Assembly: GCA_029256005.1 (NCBI GenBank)
Contig: JAQSYS010000024.1
Span: forward strand, 1 to 17,475
Length of the DNA: 17,475 nt
Reading direction: 5' to 3'
DNA from: Sedimentibacter sp.
Lineage (GTDB): Bacteria > Bacillota > Clostridia > Tissierellales > Sedimentibacteraceae
The notes below the pieces were generated by a model. It searched no databases. It had not been told where the DNA came from and saw nothing but the letters and a program-made list of their open reading frames with translations. The position numbers and the translations under genes are program-made. Numbering within the stretch: the stretch's first letter is position 1; each line of letters opens with the position of its first letter. Shown here one piece after another: positions 7,231-12,321 of the stretch.

Positions 7231-8091
7231 TTAATCATCCAAATTGAAACATCCAATACCAACAAGTCCCGGCCCTGTATGAACACCAAGAGCAGGAGAA
7301 ATTTGTCCTTCCATATATATTGAGGCATTATCTATATATGGCTGCATAATTTCTCTGATTCTATTTGCTTCTTCTTGAGCATATCCATGACAAATTGCAA
7401 GATAATAATTTTTCTTACCCTTAATTTTATCCTGTACTATTTCTATCAGTTTATTAATACTTTGCCTTCTCCCTCTTACCTTTTCTACTGTATAATAAAT
7501 TCCATCTTTGTCACAGCTAATTATTGGCTTAATTTGAAGAACGCTTCCAATCATTCCTTCTACACGACCTAACCTTCCGCCCTTTACAAGATAATGTAAA
7601 GTTTGCAGACTATAGTAAATACTTGAGTCTTCAATTTTACTTTCTACTTTTTTAATTATATCTTCAAAGTTTAAATTTTTTTCAACTAATTGTGCTGCAT
7701 ATATGGACAGGAATCCAGAACCAAGCGCTATATTTTTTGTATCTATAACTTTTGTTTTGATATATTTAAACTCCCCACAAACCATTTCAATTGCTTTACA
7801 TGTTCCGCTCAAACCTGAAGAGATTACAGGAATAATTATTTGATTGTATCCGTCCGCAATGATTTTCTCAACTGTTTCATGCATTTCACCAACGGTAGGC
7901 AAACTTGTATGAGGTATTTCATTTTGCAGATTTTCATAAACTTCTTCTGGCGTAATATCAATTCTGTCACGATAAGATTTATCTTTATAATTGATGGTAA
8001 GTGCCATCTCATAAATATGAAATTTTTCTAATAAATTTCGTGGTACATCTGAGCAAGAATCTGTCAGTATTGCAATTTTATTTTCAACCAT
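7231..8091 (-). CDS. DegV family fatty-acid-binding protein
   Basis: A 286-residue, full-length DegV protein. Family marks are the N-terminal KIAILTDSCSDVP, the TSLPTVGEM segment, PVISSGLSGTCKAIEM, VIDTKNIALGSGF, YLVKGGRLGRVEGMIGSVLQIKPII and the end HTGPGLVGIGCF. Known DegV/FakB proteins bind a fatty acid and, where a FakA kinase exists, present it for phosphorylation into phospholipid. The SS.LSGT serines and the GGR segment contact the carboxylate in that family. AAGGAG lies 7 nt before the ATG at 8091. It follows the DUF1836 gene by 28 nt and is transcribed with it. Lipid specificity cannot be inferred. Confidence 0.92.
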   Translation of the reverse strand: MVENKIAILTDSCSDVPRNLLEKFHIYEMALTINYKDKSYRDRIDITPEEVYENLQNEIPHTSLPTVGEMHETVEKIIADGYNQIIIPVISSGLSGTCKAIEMVCGEFKYIKTKVIDTKNIALGSGFLSIYAAQLVEKNLNFEDIIKKVESKIEDSSIYYSLQTLHYLVKGGRLGRVEGMIGSVLQIKPIISCDKDGIYYTVEKVRGRRQSINKLIEIVQDKIKGKKNYYLAICHGYAQEEANRIREIMQPYIDNASIYMEGQISPALGVHTGPGLVGIGCFNLDD

Positions 8092-8119
8092 GATATTTCT
8101 CCTTCTGATTTAAGGTTAT

Positions 8120-8659
8120 TTATATTTTTTTAATTTTAGTTTCTATTATTTTTTCAGTTAAAAGTTTATTAGATAAAGCTGTAGTTATGGAAGAAATAGC
8201 AAGTTTTTCATATTTTATTTCCCTTTCCTCCAATACATAAGGACTGCTTTTTTCTAATATTGGAATAAAAACTTTTCTCATTGATTCCTCAAATGCTTCA
8301 CAAAAGGAATCGTAAGCTATTTTTTCATTTCCTTGCAATGCGACCTGCAGTCTAATTCCATCTTTAATTTTAGTAATAGGGAGTATCTGTTTAAGTATGG
8401 TAATAACAATAACATATGCAATGTGCATTTTTTCATACTTCTTTTTCACTGGTTTAGGCATCATCCCCCACTTTACATAATTGTTCACCATGCTTTTCGT
8501 AATAAGCTTCTCATCACCATTTTGCATAAAAGATATTTCTTCACTTACTATTTGTAACATCTGGTCACTATAGATTGCAAAATCAGGCAATTCATCCCAC
8601 AAAGTGAGTTTTACTTCACTCATTGTCTTGCTGTATTCATATAATTCTAAATTATTCAT
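8120..8659 (-). CDS. DUF1836 domain protein, putative regulator
   Basis: A 179-residue protein matching DUF1836, whose members resemble MerR-like HTH proteins. The core is LPDFAIYSDQMLQIVSEEIS, then KLITKSMVNNYVKWGMMPKPVKKKYEKMHIAYVIVITILKQILPI, where MVNNYVKWGMMP is the recognition-like helix. It is often found beside degV or hemolysin-III-type genes, and here it leads a two-gene operon with degV. The ATG at 8659 has AAGGA 8 nt upstream; a GTG one codon earlier is also possible. A strong promoter with a palindrome at the predicted start of transcription precedes it, consistent with self-control. Confidence 0.8.
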   Translation of the reverse strand: MNNLELYEYSKTMSEVKLTLWDELPDFAIYSDQMLQIVSEEISFMQNGDEKLITKSMVNNYVKWGMMPKPVKKKYEKMHIAYVIVITILKQILPITKIKDGIRLQVALQGNEKIAYDSFCEAFEESMRKVFIPILEKSSPYVLEEREIKYEKLAISSITTALSNKLLTEKIIETKIKKI

Positions 8660-8691
8660 CACTATTTTCCTTTATCGATAACGATTATATG

Positions 8692-8706
8692 TAGTTATTA
8701 TAACTA
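8692..8706. promoter_or_regulatory. 15-bp perfect palindrome at the DUF1836 transcription start
   Basis: TAGTTAT-T-ATAACTA lies immediately downstream of the -10 (8712-8717), covering about +1 to +14. This is a classic repressor position. The binding protein is not known; the DUF1836 product is the obvious candidate. Confidence 0.5.
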
Positions 8707-8711
8707 TTTAA

Positions 8712-8740
8712 ATCATAGTTCAAATATTACTAAATGTCAA
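8712..8740 (-). promoter_or_regulatory. Strong sigma-A promoter of the DUF1836-degV operon
   Basis: Minus-strand TTGACA (8735-8740), 17 nt, TATGAT (8712-8717), about 50 nt before the first gene. Confidence 0.82.
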
Positions 8741-8817
8741 GAATGTATATAAAATAAATTTACAACATTTTTTCATATTATAATGTTTGCTGATATTAAT
8801 GTATACCATATCATATT

Positions 8818-8848
8818 AAAAAAAACCCTCGGACATCGGTCTAAGGGT
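8818..8848 (-). terminator. Intrinsic terminator of the selenoprotein gene
   Basis: Minus-strand ACCCTTAGAC and GTCCGAGGGT form a 10-bp stem with a CGAT loop and one internal mismatch, followed by seven more Ts. It starts 11 nt after the stop. Confidence 0.8.
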
Positions 8849-8859
8849 ATAAACAATCT

Positions 8860-9333
8860 TTAATTAGTATTTCTTAGTGAATCAATATACTCTAATATTT
8901 CTGAATTCTCAGGAATATCCTTCATAGAGTGTCCATAGTGAATGTACCTAAGCACTCCATCTTTATCTACTAACATCTGAGCGGGCATTCGGCCTAACTT
9001 AAGTATATTTACTTCTTGTTCATATAATTTAAGTACCGATTGTTTTGCATCAGGAATGCCGATGAATTTATAGTTATTTTCTTCCCAGTAAGTTTTAAAG
9101 TTATTTGAACTTTCCGGTCCTATTGTTACTATTATTGTATTTCTTTCTGCAAATTTATCATAATCTTGATGCAACTGCATCAAATGCTTTCTGCAAAATG
9201 GTCAAACAAAACCTCTGTTTAACACAATTAATACATTATTTTTTCCTGCAAAATCTGAAAGCTTAAATTTGTCTCCATTAAAATCTTGAGTTTCAAAATC
9301 CGGTGCTTTTTGATTTATTTTTATACTTTCCAC
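8860..9333 (-). CDS. Peroxiredoxin/thioredoxin-like selenoprotein with a UxxC active site
   Basis: Starting at GTG 9331-9333 (GGAG 8 nt upstream) the frame gives 157 residues if TGA at 9202-9204 is read as selenocysteine 44. The first part, INQKAPDFETQDFNGDKFKL then LSDFAGKNNVLIVLNRGFV, is the typical AhpC/TSA N-terminus. U-PFCRKH forms the UxxC redox motif, where relatives carry CxxC. After it come MQLHQDYDKFAERNTIIV, VTIGPESSNNFKTYWEENN and the late strand RMPAQMLVDKDGVLRYIHYG, all in the same frame. Reading only from 9183 would give a protein lacking half the fold and the active site. A SECIS-like hairpin follows the TGA. The likely role is thiol-dependent reduction of peroxides or disulfides in the cytosol. 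It lies 152 nt downstream of ohrR in the same direction, and both leaders share a candidate OhrR site. Confidence 0.88.
9166..9183 (-). promoter_or_regulatory. SECIS-like hairpin for selenocysteine insertion
   Basis: On the minus strand TTGATGC-AGTT-GCATCAA is a perfect 7-bp stem with a 4-nt loop. It starts 18 nt after the TGA; the loop G is in the second loop position and is followed by U. This fits what is known of bacterial SECIS elements, which lie inside the coding sequence just downstream of the UGA and present G/U in the apical loop to SelB. Confidence 0.75.
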
Positions 9334-9420
9334 TTTTATCACTCCAATTTTTTATATATCATTTTCTCAATAAAAAGCTCGATACCTATAGGTAATACAA
9401 CTAATTCGAAATTTCATTTT

Positions 9421-9441
9421 TATAAATTTAATTTTGTTCAA
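9421..9441. promoter_or_regulatory. Candidate OhrR operator in the selenoprotein leader
   Basis: This 21-bp stretch equals the one at 9949-9969 in 18 positions (shared pattern TATAAATTWAATTTTRTT). It contains AATTTAATT, close to the AATT-N-AATT core of the characterised Bacillus OhrR box. A weak promoter, TTTACT (9478-9483), 18 nt, TATTAT (9454-9459) on the minus strand, would place the site just after the transcription start. A perfect CAATCGATTG (9439-9448) overlaps its edge. Confidence 0.45.
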
Positions 9442-9485
9442 TCGATTGGCTTTATAATAAAGTCTACTATATTTTTAAGTAAACT

Positions 9486-9920
9486 TTAATTAAAATCTAT
9501 TTTAAGAAGATCATCCAAGTTTCTTTTTAACATCCTAAGAGTTTCTTCATCAGCATTAAATTTGCAATATACTTTCTCAGGAACATCAATTATTTTTTCT
9601 CTTAATTCTCTTCCTTTATCTGTTAATTCAATAGTTACAACTCTATCGTCATCCTTATTCCTATATTTCATAATTAATCCTTTGGATTCTAGCTTTTTGA
9701 GCACAGGTGTAAGAGTTCCTGAGTCTAAATAAAGTTTTTTCCCAAGTTCCTTAAATGTAATTTCGTTTTCTTCCCACATGACCATCATAGTAATATACTG
9801 TGTATATGTTAAATCAAATGGATCTAATAATGGTTTGTATGTTTTTATTACTTCTCTAGATAAAGCATATAAAGAAAAACACAACTGATTTTCAAGTTTG
9901 AGTGCATCATATTTTTCCAT
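9486..9920 (-). CDS. ohrR: OhrR, MarR-family organic hydroperoxide sensor/repressor
   Basis: A 144-residue protein aligning end to end with Bacillus OhrR. KLENQLCFSLYALSRE carries the reactive cysteine (C14, equivalent to Bacillus C15). YKPLLDPFDLTYTQY has the tyrosines that contact it. The winged helix is ITFKELGKKLYLDSGTLTPVLKKLESKGL then KYRNKDDDRVVTIELT. Known OhrR is a dimeric repressor released when the cysteine is oxidised by organic hydroperoxides. It appears to be the one-cysteine type, since no second conserved Cys is seen. The frame reaches 10001, but the ATG at 9918-9920 has AAAGGAGG. No ohr gene is visible; the downstream selenoprotein takes that place. Confidence 0.92.
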   Translation of the reverse strand: MEKYDALKLENQLCFSLYALSREVIKTYKPLLDPFDLTYTQYITMMVMWEENEITFKELGKKLYLDSGTLTPVLKKLESKGLIMKYRNKDDDRVVTIELTDKGRELREKIIDVPEKVYCKFNADEETLRMLKRNLDDLLKIDFN

Positions 9921-9948
9921 GACCGCCTCCTTTTTTGAATTTGATTGA

Positions 9949-9969
9949 TATAAATTAAATTTTATTAAA
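9949..9969. promoter_or_regulatory. Candidate OhrR operator in the ohrR leader
   Basis: Contains AATTAAATT within an imperfect dyad (ATAAATTAAATTTTAT, 12 of 16 positions symmetric). It abuts the -10 and covers the predicted start near 9966, as expected for autorepression. Shared with 9421-9441. Confidence 0.5.
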
Positions 9970-9972
9970 CTT

Positions 9973-10001
9973 ATTATAATCAGAGCATACCCTATTGTCA
10001 A
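9973..10001 (-). promoter_or_regulatory. Consensus sigma-A promoter of ohrR
   Basis: Minus-strand TTGACA (9996-10001), exactly 17 nt, TATAAT (9973-9978): a perfect consensus, implying strong expression when not repressed. Confidence 0.88.
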
Positions 10002-10074
10002 TTACTTTTTTAAATTAATTAATTTTATAAAGTTCTAAATTTAATGATTCCTTGATGAAATCCTTCTGCCCTTA

Positions 10075-10109
10075 AAAAATAAAAACCTGCCACAAAAACT
10101 GGCAGGTTT
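10075..10109 (-). terminator. Second intrinsic terminator after the KTR cassette
   Basis: Minus-strand AAACCTGCCA and TGGCAGGTTT form a perfect 10-bp stem with a 7-nt loop, followed by TTATTTTTT. Between it and the KTR gene lies an unassigned stretch with a short open frame ending at 10153. Confidence 0.82.
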
Positions 10110-10152
10110 GGATACACAGTCATGAAATTCATTACAACAACCAACCAGACAC

Positions 10153-10242
10153 TCACTCATTACCGGATTTCAGTGCCTCACTCATTGGTATTTTTGCAAG
10201 CTTCTTTCCGCACAAAAAGAGTCGATAACTGTAATTAGTATC
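10153..10242 (-). pseudogene. Short unassigned open frame, possible gene remnant
   Basis: Minus strand, read from about 10242 to the TGA at 10153-10155: the tail GKKLAKIPMSEALKSGNE looks coding-like. It has no start codon with a ribosome site and overlaps the terminator hairpin of the KTR gene. It may be a leftover of the element that carried the cassette. Weak support. Confidence 0.2.
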
Positions 10243-10258
10243 ACATGTTATCGGCTCT
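10213..10258 (-). terminator. Terminator overlapping the end of the KTR gene
   Basis: Minus-strand AGAGCCGATAAC pairs with GTTATCGACTCT (12 bp, one mismatch), then TTTTTG. The 5' arm includes the KTR stop codon. Confidence 0.7.
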
Positions 10259-10433
10259 GCATCTTAGTGTCTGGCTCTTTAATAATTGATATATTCAATT
10301 GTCTTACATTGATTATGGTTTCCAGTTTGCACTTAGGACAAATCAGTGGGAAGTTTTCCAACACCGTATCAAAGCGTATCATAACACGTGTTTTGTTTCC
10401 ACAGACCGGACATAAAATCCACTCGTATTGCAC
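10248..10433 (-). CDS. Cysteine-rich KTR domain protein (mobile-element associated)
   Basis: A 61-residue zinc-ribbon-like protein: EWILCPVCGNKTRVMIR with CPVC and the defining KTR, FPLICPKCKLETIINVRQL with CPKC, and the end IIKEPDTKMQSR. This is the cysteine-rich KTR family, small proteins of unknown function found repeatedly in conjugative transposons and related elements. Two CxxC pairs probably bind zinc. The start is GTG at 10433, 4 nt after the stop of the preceding DUF1048 gene (TGA 10438-10440), whose end AAAGGGATGA supplies the ribosome site. Last gene of the PadR operon. Confidence 0.85.
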   Translation of the reverse strand: MQYEWILCPVCGNKTRVMIRFDTVLENFPLICPKCKLETIINVRQLNISIIKEPDTKMQSR

Positions 10434-10437
10434 TCTA

Positions 10438-10797
10438 TCATCCCTTTATTGCTTTGTTGTCCGTAACCTTTTTCATGGCCTTATTGACCTCCTGGTTAAC
10501 AGATTCCTGATAGATGTCAGAATACGTTTTTGAATCTTTAATCAAATCATCGCAGAAAGCCGCTACGTCACTGCCAGTCACTTCAAGAACTCCCTTTCCT
10601 AATGTCACTCCCTCTTCAAAAAGATCTATTATCCCTGAAAGTAAATCCGTCCCTTCCGATAGTTCAACAGGCCCAACCTTATAGAAATATTTTTGCATCT
10701 CTTTATAAACAATCTGATAATCTTTCGGGAGCGCTTTGACACGTGCCATGTGTGCTCTCCATTCTTTTTTGCTTTCAATGATATCTTGTATTCTCAT
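10438..10797 (-). CDS. DUF1048 protein, second copy
   Basis: A 119-residue, all-helical protein of DUF1048. MRIQDIIESKKEWRAHMARVKALPKDYQIVYKEMQKYFYK matches the same N-terminal pattern in its neighbour (KALPKDYQIVYKEM against KKLPADYQVAWEKI). Then come a segment with LLSGIIDLFEEG and the shared VTGSDVAAFCDDLI (GDDIKGFCSALV in the neighbour). DUF1048 proteins are small, helical and of unknown function, regularly encoded with a PadR regulator. AGGAGG precedes the ATG. The 9-nt gap to the upstream paralog shows an operon and a tandem duplication origin. Confidence 0.85.
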   Translation of the reverse strand: MRIQDIIESKKEWRAHMARVKALPKDYQIVYKEMQKYFYKVGPVELSEGTDLLSGIIDLFEEGVTLGKGVLEVTGSDVAAFCDDLIKDSKTYSDIYQESVNQEVNKAMKKVTDNKAIKG

Positions 10798-10806
10798 ATT
10801 ATCCTC

Positions 10807-11154
10807 CTATTTACTTAATTTTTTAACGATATTATTATTGAGTTGCTGGCGCCATTTGTCACGATAAGCCTTTGCTCCTTCTTCTCCAACCAAAGCTGAA
10901 CAGAATCCTTTAATATCGTCACCTAGAACCTCTTGTATACTCTGTCCGTCATCAGCTGTTTCTTCAAGCAGACTAAGCACTCCGTCAAGAATTGGCATGA
11001 GGTTTCGACCGGTGAAATCTGAGTACTCCCAGAGATTGATGTTTATTTTCTCCCATGCAACTTGATAATCTGCCGGCAGCTTTTTGGCTCGCGATTCAAA
11101 AGCTTTCATTTCTTTTGTCATGTCACTTCCTGTAATTTTTTCTAAAAAATTCAT
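10807..11154 (-). CDS. DUF1048 protein, first copy
   Basis: A 115-residue paralog of the next gene, with MTKEMKAFESRAKKLPADYQVAWEKININLWEYSDF, LLEETADDGQSIQEVLGDDIKGFCSALVGEEG and a basic end. All-helical, no signal peptide, probably cytosolic. Its ATG shares one base with the PadR stop (TAATG), so translation is coupled, and GGAG lies in the end of padR. Function unknown; the fixed association with PadR suggests it is what the regulator controls. Confidence 0.85.
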   Translation of the reverse strand: MNFLEKITGSDMTKEMKAFESRAKKLPADYQVAWEKININLWEYSDFTGRNLMPILDGVLSLLEETADDGQSIQEVLGDDIKGFCSALVGEEGAKAYRDKWRQQLNNNIVKKLSK

Positions 11155-11477
11155 TATTTTTTCTCCTTTAACTCATTAATTTTTGATGATACGAACTCCC
11201 ATTTTTCCCAGAACCTCTCTAGTTCTTTCCATCCCATATTATTTAACACAAAAAACTTGCGCGGTGGTCCCATATCGGATGGTTTTTTTTCTATATCCAC
11301 GAGTTTATTTTTCTCTAGCCGAACCAAAATGGTGTAAACCGTTCCATCTACAACATCAGTGAACCCTAAAGAATTGAGCTGTCGCGTAATTTCATAACCA
11401 TATGTTTCTCCTCGGCTAATAATTTCAAGGACACAGCCTTCAAGCACACCTTTCAATAATTCCGTTAGATTTTCCAA
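11154..11477 (-). CDS. PadR-family transcriptional regulator
   Basis: A 107-residue protein with the PadR winged helix. LKGVLEGCVLEIISRGETYGYEITRQLN is the signature helix-turn, DVVDGTVYTILVRLEKNKLVDIEKK the recognition helix and wing, and PPRKFFVLNNMGWKELERFWEKWEF the end, with the Tyr/Trp-rich dimer helix. PadR proteins are ligand-released repressors of resistance or detoxification genes. The start is TTG at 11475-11477, 7 nt after a strong GGAGGG; no ATG alternative fits. It heads the operon with two DUF1048 genes and KTR, and its promoter overlaps three TAGTAA half-sites. Confidence 0.9.
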   Translation of the reverse strand: MENLTELLKGVLEGCVLEIISRGETYGYEITRQLNSLGFTDVVDGTVYTILVRLEKNKLVDIEKKPSDMGPPRKFFVLNNMGWKELERFWEKWEFVSSKINELKEKK

Positions 11478-11522
11478 TGTAATCCCTCCCTGCTATTCAG
11501 CACGACTTATATTCTGTATTGC

Positions 11523-11551
11523 TTACTACTGCTACATAGTAACACTTACTA
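11523..11551. promoter_or_regulatory. Candidate PadR operator, three TAGTAA half-sites
   Basis: TTACTA (11523-11528), TAGTAA (11537-11542) and TTACTA (11546-11551) form two overlapping dyads with spacers of 8 and 3 bp. The middle half-site covers the -10. The spacing of 8 recalls known PadR sites, though the sequence differs. Inferred autoregulation. Confidence 0.5.
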
Positions 11552-11564
11552 GTTCGATTGTCAA
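11536..11564 (-). promoter_or_regulatory. Promoter of the PadR-DUF1048-KTR operon
   Basis: Minus-strand TTGACA (11559-11564), 17 nt, TACTAT (11536-11541). Confidence 0.8.
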
Positions 11565-11700
11565 GAAGATTTTTTGAGGAATCATAATTTCTCTCTATGT
11601 ACCAAAATTTCAACATATATTGCGTATACTGTAAGAAATATTTAAAAAGAATTTACATATTTAGATATGTAAATTGTAATAGCTAAATTTATTGTCATTG

Positions 11701-11745
11701 TTTTTTATACAATAGAAAATGAGACCTTTCCTATTGTATAAAAAA
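11701..11745. repeat. Perfect 15-bp inverted repeat with 15-nt loop
   Basis: TTTTTTATACAATAG (11701-11715) and its exact complement (11731-11745). The T run is on the outside, so it is not an ordinary terminator on either strand. Function unknown. Confidence 0.7.
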
Positions 11746-11759
11746 TGTTTAAAAAAACA

Positions 11760-11788
11760 TTGACATATTCAAATATGTATGTTATATT
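11760..11788 (+). promoter_or_regulatory. Promoter of the cold-shock gene with internal dyad
   Basis: TTGACA (11760-11765), 17 nt, TATATT (11783-11788). The dyad ACATAT-TCAA-ATATGT (11763-11778) overlaps the -35 and spacer. Confidence 0.7.
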
Positions 11789-11794
11789 AATAAA

Positions 11795-11923
11795 GTATTG
11801 CAGATGTATTTATAGATTTCACATGTTTTTAGAGATTATATAACCTGTTTATATAATTTGTGAAAATATGTGAACTTTTTTTATATTACAATGGAGTATA
11901 ATTTAAAAATTAGGAGGTACCTC
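11795..11923 (+). promoter_or_regulatory. Long structured 5' leader of the cold-shock mRNA
   Basis: About 130 nt from predicted start to ATG. TTTCACAT (11817-11824) can pair with TGTGAAA (11859-11865) or with ATGTGAA (11868-11874), enclosing a 9-bp stem ATTATATAA/TTATATAAT (11835-11857). Two competing outer stems of weak A-U pairs resemble temperature-responsive csp leaders, a known theme for cold-shock genes. Confidence 0.45.
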
Positions 11924-12124
11924 ATGAATAAAGGTACAGTAAAATGGTTTAATGCAGAAAAAGGATTTGGATTTATAACTACAGATAGCGGAAAGGACAT
12001 ATTCGTTCATTTCTCAGCTATTCAAGGAGATGGATTCAAATCATTAGATGAAGGTCAAAAAGTAAGCTTTGATATTACTCAAGGCAACAAAGGCGACCAA
12101 GCAACTAACGTAAATAGAATATAA
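11924..12124 (+). CDS. CspA-family cold-shock protein
   Basis: A 66-residue cold-shock domain protein of the usual length. It starts MNKGTVKWFNAEKGFGFITT with RNP1 (KGFGFI) and continues DIFVHFSAIQGDGF with RNP2 (VHFSAI), then KVSFDITQGNKGDQATNV. It binds single-stranded RNA/DNA through aromatic residues and melts secondary structure at low temperature. An upstream in-frame ATG at 11870 exists, but AGGAGG sits 7 nt before 11924, which matches the family start. It has its own promoter and leader, ends at a strong terminator, and precedes an RNA helicase, its usual functional partner. Confidence 0.96.
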   Translation: MNKGTVKWFNAEKGFGFITTDSGKDIFVHFSAIQGDGFKSLDEGQKVSFDITQGNKGDQATNVNRI

Positions 12125-12151
12125 TTTATATACTATAGCGTATGAGCATTA

Positions 12152-12178
12152 AAATCGGGATTTAATCCCGATTTTTTT
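12152..12178 (+). terminator. Intrinsic terminator of the cold-shock gene
   Basis: AATCGGGAT and ATCCCGATT form a 9-bp GC-containing stem with a very short loop, followed by TTTTTTT. Confidence 0.88.
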
Positions 12179-12321
12179 ATTCTTGCACTGATAACATCAC
12201 GTTTCAACTATGATGTTTTAGCGAATTAGCTCATTAAAATATAACACTAAAATTAAAACCTGAAGTATGTTTAAATAAGTGCAGTTTTTATATAGATTTG
12301 GGGAAAGAAAAGAGAAAAGAT

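Larger units (their letters stand above)
11565..11923. other. AT-rich gene-free region rich in dyads
   Basis: No coding sequence is supported. It holds a perfect 11-bp inverted repeat at 11650-11675 (core ACATAT-TTAG-ATATGT), a perfect 15-bp inverted repeat at 11701-11745, the cold-shock promoter with a second ACATAT-N4-ATATGT dyad (11763-11778), and a long structured leader. Confidence 0.7.

Noticed and set aside
8860..9183. Truncated 107-residue redoxin starting at 9183
   Set aside because: The TTG/ATG there has no ribosome site and lies inside the SECIS-like hairpin; homologous sequence continues upstream through the TGA.
9355..9424. Short minus-strand frame NFELVVLPIGIELFIEKMIYKKLE ending at the selenoprotein ribosome site
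   Set aside because: Closed upstream by two stops, has no start codon with a ribosome site and overlaps the leader; probably chance.
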